Shown piece after piece: positions 8,358 to 18,052 of a DNA stretch of 43,977 nt; position 1 is the stretch's first letter, and every line of letters starts with the position of its first letter. A program made the translations under genes and the position numbers. The notes beneath the pieces were generated by a model. It was not told the origin of the DNA. It saw only the letters and a program-made list of their open reading frames with translations, and made no database searches. The stretch is from CAYVTV01 sp964526475 (GTDB lineage: Bacteria; Bacteroidota; Bacteroidia; Bacteroidales; GCA-2748055), in assembly GCA_964526475.1 (NCBI GenBank), contig CAZGKF010000027.1, positions 1 to 43,977 of the forward strand, written 5' to 3'.

Positions 8358-11300
8358 CTATTGAACCATCATGATCTTCCTGATAATGTATGAATTATCA
8401 ACAGATACCTTAACATAATACAAGCCATTGGCGTTATTCAGCTGAGGAGCCTCTATATTCAGTGAATGCATACCGGGAGACTGCCTGGCATCAATAAGTT
8501 CAATAACCTTATCACCAATAATATTAAATACTTCTATTTTTACATTCGATTCTTTCGGAAGTGAATATTTCAGTAATGTTTTTTCTTTGAACGGGTTGGG
8601 ATACACCTGGAGATTCAGAATATCTGCAAGAGGATCATCTATACCTGTTCCTGATTTCCTGTTATCCTCCAGGTTGGAGAATGAATGTACAAAAGGTCCG
8701 GAGCTGGCTTTCTTACCACCTGTCTCAGCAGGTGCACATTGGCTGGCAAGCACTCCGGCAACACGGTAATACAATTTCTGGTTACCTGAATTACCTTCGG
8801 TGTCGGTGAAAAGTCTCAGGCTTGCATCCAGTGTTTGAATCTCTGCAAGACTTGTAGGAGATGTTCCCCTGTAGATTTTATTACTTGAGAAGGTAATAGC
8901 ACCTTCTTCAACCTGGTAATTATCCCACGATAATTGATTTCCTACATACTGAAGGAACATAGTCCGGTGGTATTTACTCCTTGCCGATTCATTTCCGCAT
9001 GTGTCAACTGAGGAGATTTTATAAAAAGCCTGGTAACTTTCAGGATTGGATGTCATATCCACAAAAAGTGATATATCTCCAACAGGAACATTTCCTATTA
9101 ACTCATATGTCCCGCTAACATTCCTGTAGATATTATAGGAAGTAACGCCCATATTTGGAGTCCTTTCCCATACTACCATATTCTTACCTGTTTCAAGATC
9201 AATGGTAACAATGCATATTTTCTCCTGGTCAAAAGGATAACTTACTATGATGTCATTTGCTGTAACAGGCGAGACACATCCATTCTGTGTAACATGTAGT
9301 GATACCGTCTTCGTTCCCTTTGTATCCCATGATAACTGGAAGGAATCCTTAGCGGAACCTCCTAAAAATGTTCCGCCATCATAAGTCCAGCTAAAGTCTG
9401 AGCTCTCAGGTGCTCCTCCGGTGTAAAGGACTACCGCACCATTGCTTCCGCAAATTGCTTCAGGAAGCAGAAATACAGAGGAAGGTTTGATGCGTACATC
9501 TATAATCTTTTGTGTCATTGGCGACACACAACCATTCTGAGTAGTGACAAGTGAAACCATCTTATCTCCTGTTTCACCCCAGTTTACCATATACGGACCT
9601 CCGTCTGAACCACTGACTATATTCCCGTCACCAAAATCCCAGTCGAAAGTTTTTCCCGCAGCACTACCGTTGTATGTAAATTCCCCTTCATCTGTCCCGC
9701 ATATATAGGATGGAGTATTAAAGTCGGAACCTGGTATAGGATTGACAGTTACTGTGACCCCGGATGATTTGAAACATCCGGATTCATCCGTGACGGTTAC
9801 AGTAAAAGTAGTATTTGTTACAGGTGTGGCTATCGGGTTTGGAATAGTGTTATCATCTAGCAGGGATTCATTATTCCATAAATAACTAAGTCCTCCGGAG
9901 GCGTTCAACTGTGTACTTTCGCCGGAACAGATAGCAGTATTATCACCGGCTGAAGCATCGGGAAGTGGACGGAAAGTAATAGTTACATTATCATTGGCTG
10001 ATACATTGCATTCGTTGGTAAGGGTAACCGAATAGGTGTTGGTAGTATTAACCGTCAGCTTTCCTGTTGTTTGTCCTCCCGGACTCCAGGAATACCTTGC
10101 CCCGTTTACATTATTTGCAAAAGTATCCGCTACAAGCAGATGGTTTTCACCGGAACAGAGAGTCTGGTCGTCATAAAGACTTACAAACGGAGTATGACAA
10201 CCACCCTTACCGGTACGGAAAATATCCCCCGCCTGTCCGACAAACCACCCATGATTTGCATCCAGCATACGTATCTTATATATTGTATTGGCAGGCTCCA
10301 CAGACTGCTCAACCCAGGTAGTACCACCATCGAAAGTTTTAATTACAATGCCTTTCTGCGTACTTGACACCCATTTATAACCGGCAAGGTACCCGTTATT
10401 TGCATCTACAAAATCCAGAGAACGAAGGTATATGGAATAAACATCAGGTAGCAGACCGGATGATGCAATCTTCGTCCATTCAAGTCCTCCATTAATGGTT
10501 GAATACAAACCTTTATTTTCTGTAGAAATAAAAAATCCTTTTTCTGTATTGACAAAATTAATATCATAAATAGTATTCGATCCGGCAACTCCGGTAGTTA
10601 CTTCAACCCATTCGGCCGGAGTATCTCCTCCTTCAGTGGTTTTATACATCGCGCCATTTTGACCGGCAACAAATCCGGTATTTTCATTGATAAAATATAC
10701 GCTGTACAAATTGATATCTGTTACCTTTGGATTATCATTTTTCCAGCTTATCTTTCCCCAGTTAGCACCTCCATTTGTTGTTTTATAAATAATACCGCCT
10801 GTTCCAACTGCCCATCCTGTATTAGCATTCACAAAGAAAATACTTTCTATATAGAAATACTCAGTTGCTCCCAAACTTTCCTGACTTCTCAGATCAGTAT
10901 AATTCCAGTTGACTCCGCCATCATCAGTCCGGGCAATTCCGTTATAACCTCCGATAAATCCTATGTTTTCACTTGTAAAGAATACCGTTCTCCAATAATT
11001 ATTTCCCGAAGCTGCCACATCCAGCCATGTTTCTCCACCATTAATCGTTTTAAGAAGTTTATTCTGATCCTGGGTTACAGCCCAGGCTTTTGTTTCACTC
11101 AAGGGATGTATTGCTAAAATATTCAGACTTGAACCTGAATTCTGCTTATACCATCCATCCGGATAGGGAGGAAGGTTAATTGTCAGTACCGCAGCATTAG
11201 TATGTACAGTATTACAGATATTATAAACTTTGCAACGATAGCTTCCGGCGTCACTTAAAGTGAGATTACTCAGGGTAAGAGATGAAGAAGTGGCTCCTGC

Positions 11301-12329
11301 TACCTGCGACCACCCACTTCCTTTATTTACCTCCCACTGCCAGGATCTTGAATAACCTGTGGAAGAAACATTGAATGTAACACTCTCACCCGTATTCCTG
11401 GTAGCTGAAGCAGGATGACCTGTTATACCGGCTTTTTGCCGTACGGTTAAAAGTGCCGCATTGGAAGTAACCGACTGTCCGCCACTTCCATATACAATAC
11501 ACCTGAACTGGTCACCATTATTAACTAATGAAAGAGGATTTGGATTAACCAATGGATTTGAAGTTGCACCGGTGATATTTTGCCAGGTAATTTGCTTATA
11601 AGGCAATACCTGCCATTGGTAGCCAGTAACAGGGCCAGTTGCAGTAACCTGTATGCTTGTATTCGTAACACCTTCACATTCGGTAACTGGCTTAGGTTGT
11701 TTGGTAACAACTACCTGCTCATATACTGTAAGTGTGGCACTACTACTGGTAACAGTATTACACCCTCCGGTAACCACGCAGTTGTAACTTCCTGCATCAC
11801 CGGTTTTTACACTGGAAATAGTATGGGAAGATGAAGTAGCTCCGGAAATATTTTTTGTACCCTTCCTCCATTGATAGGTAAGCTTACCTTTTCCTGTTGC
11901 AGCAACCGTAAATGTAACACTCTGCCCTACCACTTTTGCCTGTGAAGCCGGATGGGTAGAAATATTGTTATTGACCCATATGTAGGCGATTCTCGTATAA
12001 TGATATGATCCGGTTTCTGTAATCCGACACCTGATTGCCATACCATTAGTACTTGTTGTAAGCGGATTATTTCTTTCCCATTCAAAACTATAGGTTGATC
12101 CTGTCGCATGGGGAATATTAGTCCATTTTATACCATCACGGTATTGCCACTGATATGTTAAAGACAATCCTGATGCAACTACAGTCATGGAACGAATACC
12201 TGTAAATCCGCTGCACTCAGCTATATCTGAAGGTTGGGTTGTAATTCTAATGGCATAGGCAAAAGAACCACTTACCATTACAAAGAATAAAGCTGTGATT
12301 AAGAATCTTGAGTAGAAATTATTTTTCAT
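8358..12329 (-). CDS. Large secreted Ig/Ycf48-like/PKD protein with T9SS type A sorting domain
   Basis: This 1323-residue protein is predicted to be exported by Sec (signal peptide 1-26) and then by the type IX system to the cell surface or outside. Order of parts: four Ig-like modules (about 30-118, 122-203, 206-296, 300-385, the latter ones with the DAGSYxC motif); a beta-propeller of Ycf48/BNR type (395-715, repeats of the kind GWAVGxGGxIYKTTNGGxxW); four PKD/Ig-like modules (718-1030, including FDWDFGDG); fibronectin-like segments (1035-1195); the linker GPFVHSFSNLEDN (1211-1223); and a C-terminal sorting domain (1243-1323) with YPNPF and ending in IIRKIMMVQ. Function is probably adhesion or matrix building; no enzyme motif is seen. 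The C-terminal 300 residues are paralogous to the next gene. Confidence 0.9.
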   Translation of the reverse strand: MKNNFYSRFLITALFFVMVSGSFAYAIRITTQPSDIAECSGFTGIRSMTVVASGLSLTYQWQYRDGIKWTNIPHATGSTYSFEWERNNPLTTSTNGMAIRCRITETGSYHYTRIAYIWVNNNISTHPASQAKVVGQSVTFTVAATGKGKLTYQWRKGTKNISGATSSSHTISSVKTGDAGSYNCVVTGGCNTVTSSSATLTVYEQVVVTKQPKPVTECEGVTNTSIQVTATGPVTGYQWQVLPYKQITWQNITGATSNPLVNPNPLSLVNNGDQFRCIVYGSGGQSVTSNAALLTVRQKAGITGHPASATRNTGESVTFNVSSTGYSRSWQWEVNKGSGWSQVAGATSSSLTLSNLTLSDAGSYRCKVYNICNTVHTNAAVLTINLPPYPDGWYKQNSGSSLNILAIHPLSETKAWAVTQDQNKLLKTINGGETWLDVAASGNNYWRTVFFTSENIGFIGGYNGIARTDDGGVNWNYTDLRSQESLGATEYFYIESIFFVNANTGWAVGTGGIIYKTTNGGANWGKISWKNDNPKVTDINLYSVYFINENTGFVAGQNGAMYKTTEGGDTPAEWVEVTTGVAGSNTIYDINFVNTEKGFFISTENKGLYSTINGGLEWTKIASSGLLPDVYSIYLRSLDFVDANNGYLAGYKWVSSTQKGIVIKTFDGGTTWVEQSVEPANTIYKIRMLDANHGWFVGQAGDIFRTGKGGCHTPFVSLYDDQTLCSGENHLLVADTFANNVNGARYSWSPGGQTTGKLTVNTTNTYSVTLTNECNVSANDNVTITFRPLPDASAGDNTAICSGESTQLNASGGLSYLWNNESLLDDNTIPNPIATPVTNTTFTVTVTDESGCFKSSGVTVTVNPIPGSDFNTPSYICGTDEGEFTYNGSAAGKTFDWDFGDGNIVSGSDGGPYMVNWGETGDKMVSLVTTQNGCVSPMTQKIIDVRIKPSSVFLLPEAICGSNGAVVLYTGGAPESSDFSWTYDGGTFLGGSAKDSFQLSWDTKGTKTVSLHVTQNGCVSPVTANDIIVSYPFDQEKICIVTIDLETGKNMVVWERTPNMGVTSYNIYRNVSGTYELIGNVPVGDISLFVDMTSNPESYQAFYKISSVDTCGNESARSKYHRTMFLQYVGNQLSWDNYQVEEGAITFSSNKIYRGTSPTSLAEIQTLDASLRLFTDTEGNSGNQKLYYRVAGVLASQCAPAETGGKKASSGPFVHSFSNLEDNRKSGTGIDDPLADILNLQVYPNPFKEKTLLKYSLPKESNVKIEVFNIIGDKVIELIDARQSPGMHSLNIEAPQLNNANGLYYVKVSVDNSYIIRKIMMVQ

Positions 12330-12695
12330 GTAATTTGTTTTATTATTTGTTTTCCCTTAATATAACATTTAACCTGGCATTTTATCTGCCAGGATTATAT
12401 ATCGAAAAATACATAATCATTTTACAAAAGTAAAATTTTTTGTCAAAAAATAATGCTGTATGTCGCTGTTTATCAACTATTAGATAAATCTATATTATCT
12501 AAATGAATCTATATAAATATTTGTTAACTAATTATTTAAATTGAGAAGTTAATTGACTGGTTATCTAACTTATATATAAATCCATTTCCATTCGTCACCG
12601 AATTTGATGTTTTCATTTATTGATTTACCTTGTTCATGCTTTTGTGATACTTAATCTCCCGCATGATTACTCAAGTCTTCTGAGATGGAAATAAC
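12330..12695. other. AT-rich intergenic region with one hairpin (12373-12393)
   Basis: CCTGGCA (12373-12379) and TGCCAGG (12387-12393) form a perfect 7-bp stem 44 bases upstream of the minus-strand start at 12329, so it would lie in the 5' UTR or serve as an operator; no T tract follows. The minus strand also has TACTTTTG (12432-12425), a possible -7 box further upstream. No gene is seen in the remainder. Confidence 0.4.
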
Positions 12696-14117
12696 TTATC
12701 TTTCCACCATTTTCTTCATAAAAACTCCTGCTCCTTTAACTTCAAATTTCAGAAAATAAATACCTGAAGAATACCCGTGATGTCTTGCAGAGAAATTAAA
12801 ACTATAACTTCCCGTTTCCTGATTTCCCTGATGTAGTGTAGCTACCCGCTGGCCAAGAAGATTGAATACCTCTAATGAGACCATCCCTGGCTTGTCAAGT
12901 GTATAACTAATGGTAGTATTTTCTGAGTAGGGATTGGGAAAAACATTCAGTTTACTCTGCACAAGGAAAGACCCTGTTCCTGTTCCCATAATGTTATCTT
13001 CCAGATTTGAGAAACTATGGACAAAAGGTCCTGCTCCTGCTTTTTTACCGCCGGGATCGTCGAGATATATTGTTTCCGGGGTATTGATACGTATCTGGTA
13101 AATAAAATTATCCTGCGCATTTGTAGCATCAGTGTATGTATATCTTAATTTTCCTTCAATTACATTTACCGTTGCAATTACAGAAAGGTTTCCTGGATCT
13201 GTCCCCCTTAAAATACTAAATTCCTGGTAATTAAAACCAATATATTTGTTCCATTCCAGCACAGTTAGGTTCTCAGCTGTTCGCTGCACAGATAGGTGCA
13301 TAGTTCTATGTATCCAGTCGCTACGTAAAGTTGACCTGTTATTACAGGAATCCAATACCTGACAATTATAATTTGCTGGACCTGATTTTGGATCCCATTG
13401 GTTGTCAACTACAAGATTAATTTCATTATAGGAAACTGTACGCAATAAATTATCCGGATCAGTGCCTCTGAACATAACATAAGACTGGGTTCTCTTACCA
13501 TTGGTTTTTTTCCATATAACAATGTTCCTGTCTTCAGTGGAATCATATGTGGAAAGGAGTATCTTATCTCCTTCCCAGGGATATTGAAAATCAATATAAA
13601 CTGATCTAATACTTTTACAATTGTTTTCATCAGTCACGGTGAGTACAGCTTCCGTAGTGGTATCAGCAATTACAGCATCGGTAAGGGCTGTACGGTTATT
13701 CCATTCCCAGCGGAATAACCAGTTTGCCTTGATTACATTGGTACTTAATGCAATATTTTCTCCTTTGCAGAAATACTGGACATTGGGAAGCACAATATTA
13801 AATTCAGGATTTTCCACACCAATAATTTGTATTGTGTCACGGACAATATGACCGGAATGAATTTCCGTAACCTTTACCCGGTATTCCCCTTCCTGGTTAA
13901 GTGTTAAAACAGGTAAGCCCGGGGGTTCATCGTTCCATTCATAGGTAAACTCCATGCCGGGTGAACTATTAAGGATTTTTGCCTCAAGAACGATTGACTC
14001 CCCCTGACACAGGGTGGTATCGTTACCAAGGGTAACGTCAAAGTCCTGTGAGAAAGCGGTGGTAAGTGTAATCCCTGAAAAAAATAGTAAAACTAAATAG
14101 CGTAAATTTTCTTTCAT
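12696..14117 (-). CDS. Secreted protein with T9SS type A sorting domain
   Basis: A 473-residue predicted T9SS cargo protein. It has a signal peptide (1-23, cleavage near AFSQ-DF), two Ig/PKD-like modules (about 25-95 and 100-178, each with the DTTLCQGESI or FCKGENIAL cysteine motif), fibronectin-like modules (about 185-355), the linker GPFVHSFSNLEDN (363-375) and a sorting domain (390-473) containing FPNPY and SGIYFLK and ending in MKKMVER. The second half aligns with that of the 1323-residue neighbour (shared S/C-x-N-x-S...HRTM segment and the identical 13-residue linker), so the two arose by duplication. No catalytic motif is seen; an adhesin or structural role is inferred. Confidence 0.88.
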   Translation of the reverse strand: MKENLRYLVLLFFSGITLTTAFSQDFDVTLGNDTTLCQGESIVLEAKILNSSPGMEFTYEWNDEPPGLPVLTLNQEGEYRVKVTEIHSGHIVRDTIQIIGVENPEFNIVLPNVQYFCKGENIALSTNVIKANWLFRWEWNNRTALTDAVIADTTTEAVLTVTDENNCKSIRSVYIDFQYPWEGDKILLSTYDSTEDRNIVIWKKTNGKRTQSYVMFRGTDPDNLLRTVSYNEINLVVDNQWDPKSGPANYNCQVLDSCNNRSTLRSDWIHRTMHLSVQRTAENLTVLEWNKYIGFNYQEFSILRGTDPGNLSVIATVNVIEGKLRYTYTDATNAQDNFIYQIRINTPETIYLDDPGGKKAGAGPFVHSFSNLEDNIMGTGTGSFLVQSKLNVFPNPYSENTTISYTLDKPGMVSLEVFNLLGQRVATLHQGNQETGSYSFNFSARHHGYSSGIYFLKFEVKGAGVFMKKMVER

Positions 14118-14314
14118 AGGCGGATAAGTTTAATTCATCAATAAAACCTTAAACGATTTTTAAATCAAAAGGTTACATTATATCAGACGCTTTTAAAATA
14201 AAAAAGGTTGGCTTTGAAGTCTCTTTCTATGAACAATGGACTCCTGAAAGTACAAAAACTATTTTCCATATAAAAAAGAAGCACCTATTTTTTAATAACA
14301 TATAATATTTTAAA

Positions 14315-14322
14315 TATATTTG
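14315..14322 (+). promoter_or_regulatory. -7 promoter element for the TPR/SpoIIE gene
   Basis: TATATTTG fits TAnnTTTG and lies 24 bases before the ATG at 14346 (25 bases before the first possible ATG at 14343-14348). The divergent region 14118-14314 has no other clear signal. Confidence 0.5.
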
Positions 14323-14342
14323 TAACTGACATCAAGTGTGTT

Positions 14343-16871
14343 TTGATGAAGAAATTTACAATCAGCTTTTTATTACTGATCCTTTTCAGTTTTCTGCTCT
14401 GGCCGCAAAAAAATGTACCTGACAGCCTGAGACTTTTATTAGAAAAAACTTCTGATGAAAATGAAAAGCTTGAGTTGCTCTTAAAATTAATTATACCTGC
14501 CGCAGAGAGCGATCTAAATACCAGTATTCAATACGCTGATCAGGCAATTGCCCTCTCCGAATCCCTGAAAAAGCCAATAAAAAAGGCTGAAAGTCTGCTT
14601 TTAAAAGGCATGATCTTCTCACTTAACCGAAGAGACCAGGAATCTATAGGCTTTGCGGTTCAGGCTTTAACTATTTATGAAGCGGCAGGGTATAAAGCAG
14701 GGATAAGCCGCACATGCAATGAACTGAGTAAATACAATTATTATCTTTATAACGCTGATGAGGCAATACGTCAGGCTGAAAAGGCTTTGCAGGCTGCTGT
14801 CGATATTAAAAACGATACCTTGCAGGCATCTGCATTTTTTCACCTGGGAAATGGATTCTATCGTAAAAATGATTACAGCAAAGCTCTTGAATATCACGAA
14901 AAGTCTCTAAGTATTAGCGAATCCGTTGGGCATAAAAGAGGAATAGCACATTCTACCCACCGGCTGGGAATTTTGAGATTTGACACAGGAGATTTTCAAC
15001 AATCTGTTGAATATTATCTCCGGGCTATCAAAATCCGTAAAGAAATAAACGACGTACTTGGAGCTGCCTACTCCCTCGCAAATCTTGCCAATGCCTATAC
15101 GCAAATGGGCAATTACCAGGATGCTATCAACAGTTATAAGGAAGCCGGTGACTTCTTCAGAGAAAACAACCATAAACGCGGGATTGCAAATACTCTTATG
15201 GGCATGGCTGCTATTTATGAAACTCTCAGGGAATATTCAACTGCTCTTGAAGCCTTACAGGAAATACTGAATATCTATCTTGAACAGAAAAGTCCGAGGG
15301 ATATAGCAAATGCCTATAATAATCTTGGGATACTATATAATAACATTCTGGGAGACACCTTAAGGAAATTATACGGAAATGACTACCACGACAGTATTTA
15401 TGTTAAAAAAATAAAAATTGATTTCCCCTCCTCCAGAGAAGCTCTAAGGTATCATCAGCTTGCACTCGAAAGAAGAAGAGAAATAAACGATACACGCGAA
15501 ATCGGCGTATCACTTCTGAATCTTGGTTCAACCTACTTTACCCTCAATGATCTTACCAAAGCACGTGAAATATATCAGGAATGGTTAAGCCTCTCAGATG
15601 TGATCGCAAATGATGATCAGGCATCTTCCATCAACCAGGCTCTCGGAAAAATTTATAAAGCGGAAGGTGATTTTGACAAAGCCATTGCTTATTTATTCAG
15701 AGCTATGCAACTCGCAAAAAAAATCAGTAAGAGAACTTACCTCCGTGATATCAGCGACGAACTTGCAGAACTTTATGAAAAAACAGGTAACTACCGAAAA
15801 GCTTATGAATACCACCGCATGTATGCTGCATATAAAGACTCACTTCTTACTGATGAATCAAGAAGAATTATTCATGAAATGCAGGTAAAATATGAAACTG
15901 ATGCAAAGGAGAAAGAAAACCAACTCCTCAGAAAAGACCAGCTTATTTCAGAAGCGAAACTAAAACAACAAAAAAATACTATCTACTTTTTTATCTTTGT
16001 AATTTTTGTTGTTGTTACATTTATAGGCATGCTTATAAGGCAAAATGCTACCAGAAAGAAAGCAAACCATGAACTTGAACGCAAAAACATCCTGATAACT
16101 GAGCAGAAAAAGGAAATTACCGACAGTATTCAATACGCCAGCCGCATCCAAAATGCTATTCTTCCACCTGATGAAATTATTGACCGTTTTCTTCCTGAAA
16201 GTTTTATCATTTACCGACCAAGGGACATTGTGAGTGGGGACTTTTACTGGCTCACCGAAAATAATGGCCGTGTTATTGTCATGATAGCCGACTGTACCGG
16301 TCATGGTGTACCCGGAGCCTTCATGAGCATGCTGGGAGTTGCATTCCTGAACGAAATAGTAAGTAAAAATCCTGAAATATCCGCCAGTGAAGTTCTCAAT
16401 CAGCTTCGCGAACAGGTAATCCACTCTCTTCACCAAACAGGAAGGGAAGGCGAAAGCCAGGATGGCATGGATGTAGCTATGTTTATTATAGATAAAAACA
16501 AAAATGAAGTGGAATATGCCGGAGCTAACAATCCACTTTTTATCTATCGCAAGGGCTCATTCATTGAACTTAAAGCAGATAAGATGCCCATAGGTATCCA
16601 TACACGAGCCGGTATGCCTTTTACAAACCGCAAGGAAAAACTTGAAAAGAATGATATGATATATGCGTTTACTGATGGATTCCCCGATCAGTTCGGAGGT
16701 CCGCAGGGTAAAAAATTCATGATAAAAAATTTCAAGAGGGTACTGGAGAATATCCACGAAAAACCCATGACAGAACAAAAAGCATTTCTCGAAAAAACAC
16801 TCGATAACTGGATGATCAAAGCCAACCAGATTGATGATATTTTGATTATGGGAGTCAGGATAAGCTATTAG
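14343..16871 (+). CDS. Membrane-anchored TPR protein with SpoIIE-type PP2C phosphatase domain
   Basis: An 842-residue signalling protein. It has an N-terminal signal/membrane segment (5-20), tetratricopeptide repeats (about 60-500, for example ASAFFHLGNGFYRKNDYSKA), one transmembrane helix (547-565), a short coiled coil (570-600) and a SpoIIE/RsbU serine phosphatase domain (605-842). The metal-binding acidic residues of the PP2C fold are all present: D633 (SGDFYW), D650 (ADCTGHGVPGAF), D778 (AFTDGFPDQFGG) and D832 (QIDDILIMG). The TPR part should face the periplasm and the phosphatase the cytoplasm. The usual role is to dephosphorylate an anti-anti-sigma factor or similar partner; no such partner gene is nearby. 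It has its own promoter and converges with meaB. Confidence 0.9.
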   Translation: MMKKFTISFLLLILFSFLLWPQKNVPDSLRLLLEKTSDENEKLELLLKLIIPAAESDLNTSIQYADQAIALSESLKKPIKKAESLLLKGMIFSLNRRDQESIGFAVQALTIYEAAGYKAGISRTCNELSKYNYYLYNADEAIRQAEKALQAAVDIKNDTLQASAFFHLGNGFYRKNDYSKALEYHEKSLSISESVGHKRGIAHSTHRLGILRFDTGDFQQSVEYYLRAIKIRKEINDVLGAAYSLANLANAYTQMGNYQDAINSYKEAGDFFRENNHKRGIANTLMGMAAIYETLREYSTALEALQEILNIYLEQKSPRDIANAYNNLGILYNNILGDTLRKLYGNDYHDSIYVKKIKIDFPSSREALRYHQLALERRREINDTREIGVSLLNLGSTYFTLNDLTKAREIYQEWLSLSDVIANDDQASSINQALGKIYKAEGDFDKAIAYLFRAMQLAKKISKRTYLRDISDELAELYEKTGNYRKAYEYHRMYAAYKDSLLTDESRRIIHEMQVKYETDAKEKENQLLRKDQLISEAKLKQQKNTIYFFIFVIFVVVTFIGMLIRQNATRKKANHELERKNILITEQKKEITDSIQYASRIQNAILPPDEIIDRFLPESFIIYRPRDIVSGDFYWLTENNGRVIVMIADCTGHGVPGAFMSMLGVAFLNEIVSKNPEISASEVLNQLREQVIHSLHQTGREGESQDGMDVAMFIIDKNKNEVEYAGANNPLFIYRKGSFIELKADKMPIGIHTRAGMPFTNRKEKLEKNDMIYAFTDGFPDQFGGPQGKKFMIKNFKRVLENIHEKPMTEQKAFLEKTLDNWMIKANQIDDILIMGVRISY

Positions 16872-16894
16872 AAAAAAACCATGCAGAAATAACC

Positions 16895-18007
16895 CTATTT
16901 ACCCTGATTAAAATATTTTTCCAACAGCTCACCGGCTGCGGTAAAAGGACTTTTTTGATCAGACATAACCTCTTTCTCTAATTTTTTCATTAAAATTTTA
17001 ATCTCTTTCTTTCCAAAAAAAGCATCACTCAATCTTTCATTTATAAATTCATTCATCCAGTATTTTGACTGTTCGGCTCTCCGCATCTGAAAATAATTGT
17101 TTAATGAAGTGAAGTTACGGTATTCAATAATATCTTTATAAATAAGAGGTATGCCTTCCCTGGTTAATGCGCTGCAGGTAATTACCTTAACCTTCCGGCC
17201 CGAAGATGCAGCGGGAAATAAATGTAAGGCTCTTTCGTATTCAGCTTTAGCCATGACAGCCTTTTCCACGTTATTACCATCTGCCTTATTTATTGCAACC
17301 ATATCGGCCATCTCCATTATTCCTCTTTTTATCCCCTGTAACTCATCACCCGCTCCCGCCAGCATAAGTAATAAAAAAAAGTCAGTCATTGAATGAACAG
17401 CTGTTTCCGACTGACCCACTCCCACAGTTTCTATAATGACGATATCATACCCTGCTGCCTCACATAAAATGATTGATTCCCTGGTCTTTCGCGCCACTCC
17501 TCCAGGTGATCCTCCTGTTGGAGAAGGCCTGATAAAAGCATTTTTGTCTTTGGCCAGATCTTCCATCCTTGTTTTATCTCCGAGAATACTCCCCTTCGAT
17601 CTTTCACTGCTTGGGTCAACAGCAAGAACAGCTACTTTGTGCCCTGATGAAGTAAGATGGGTTCCAAATGCTTCAATGAAGGTACTCTTGCCAACACCGG
17701 GAACTCCTGTAATACCAATTCTAATAGAGTCCCCTGAATATGGCAGACAACTTTCAATCAAGCCCCGGGACTTTTGGCGATCACTCTCCAATGTACTCTC
17801 AACCAAAGTAATAGCCTGACCGAGAATAGTACGGTTATCTGATAATATACCCTTAAGCATATCCTTTTCCCCAGGTTTTTTTTGTCTAAGGTTTCGGATT
17901 TGTTTTACCCCTTCTTCATTAAAAGAAGCAGGGGGCTGAATACCCCCCATAACCCTTAATGCACTTTTCCCGGCTTTTATGTTTTTTCCCATACGATTAT
18001 TAAGCAT
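16895..18007 (-). CDS. meaB: MeaB/ArgK-type P-loop GTPase (methylmalonyl-CoA mutase chaperone)
   Basis: A 370-residue G3E-family GTPase that protects and loads adenosylcobalamin-dependent methylmalonyl-CoA mutase. It shows Walker A GVPGVGKST (101-109), the family motif AVDPSSERSKGSILGDKTRM, the catalytic-loop region PSPTGGSPGGVARKTRE, ETVGVGQSE and the base-specificity motif NKADG. Its length fits. The mutase genes that often accompany it are not in this window. It ends convergently, 23 bases from the SpoIIE gene, and follows the DUF1573 gene by 45 bases on the same strand. Older names call the family LAO/AO transport ATPase; a transport role is not supported. Confidence 0.93.
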   Translation of the reverse strand: MLNNRMGKNIKAGKSALRVMGGIQPPASFNEEGVKQIRNLRQKKPGEKDMLKGILSDNRTILGQAITLVESTLESDRQKSRGLIESCLPYSGDSIRIGITGVPGVGKSTFIEAFGTHLTSSGHKVAVLAVDPSSERSKGSILGDKTRMEDLAKDKNAFIRPSPTGGSPGGVARKTRESIILCEAAGYDIVIIETVGVGQSETAVHSMTDFFLLLMLAGAGDELQGIKRGIMEMADMVAINKADGNNVEKAVMAKAEYERALHLFPAASSGRKVKVITCSALTREGIPLIYKDIIEYRNFTSLNNYFQMRRAEQSKYWMNEFINERLSDAFFGKKEIKILMKKLEKEVMSDQKSPFTAAGELLEKYFNQGK

Positions 18008-18052
18008 TGTTGTCAGGATACAACAAAACTAATGGCTATTATAAGGCAAACA

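Noticed and set aside
16895..18007. Amino acid (LAO/AO) transport ATPase
   Set aside because: This is an old family name. The motifs are those of MeaB/ArgK GTPases, and no transporter genes are adjacent.
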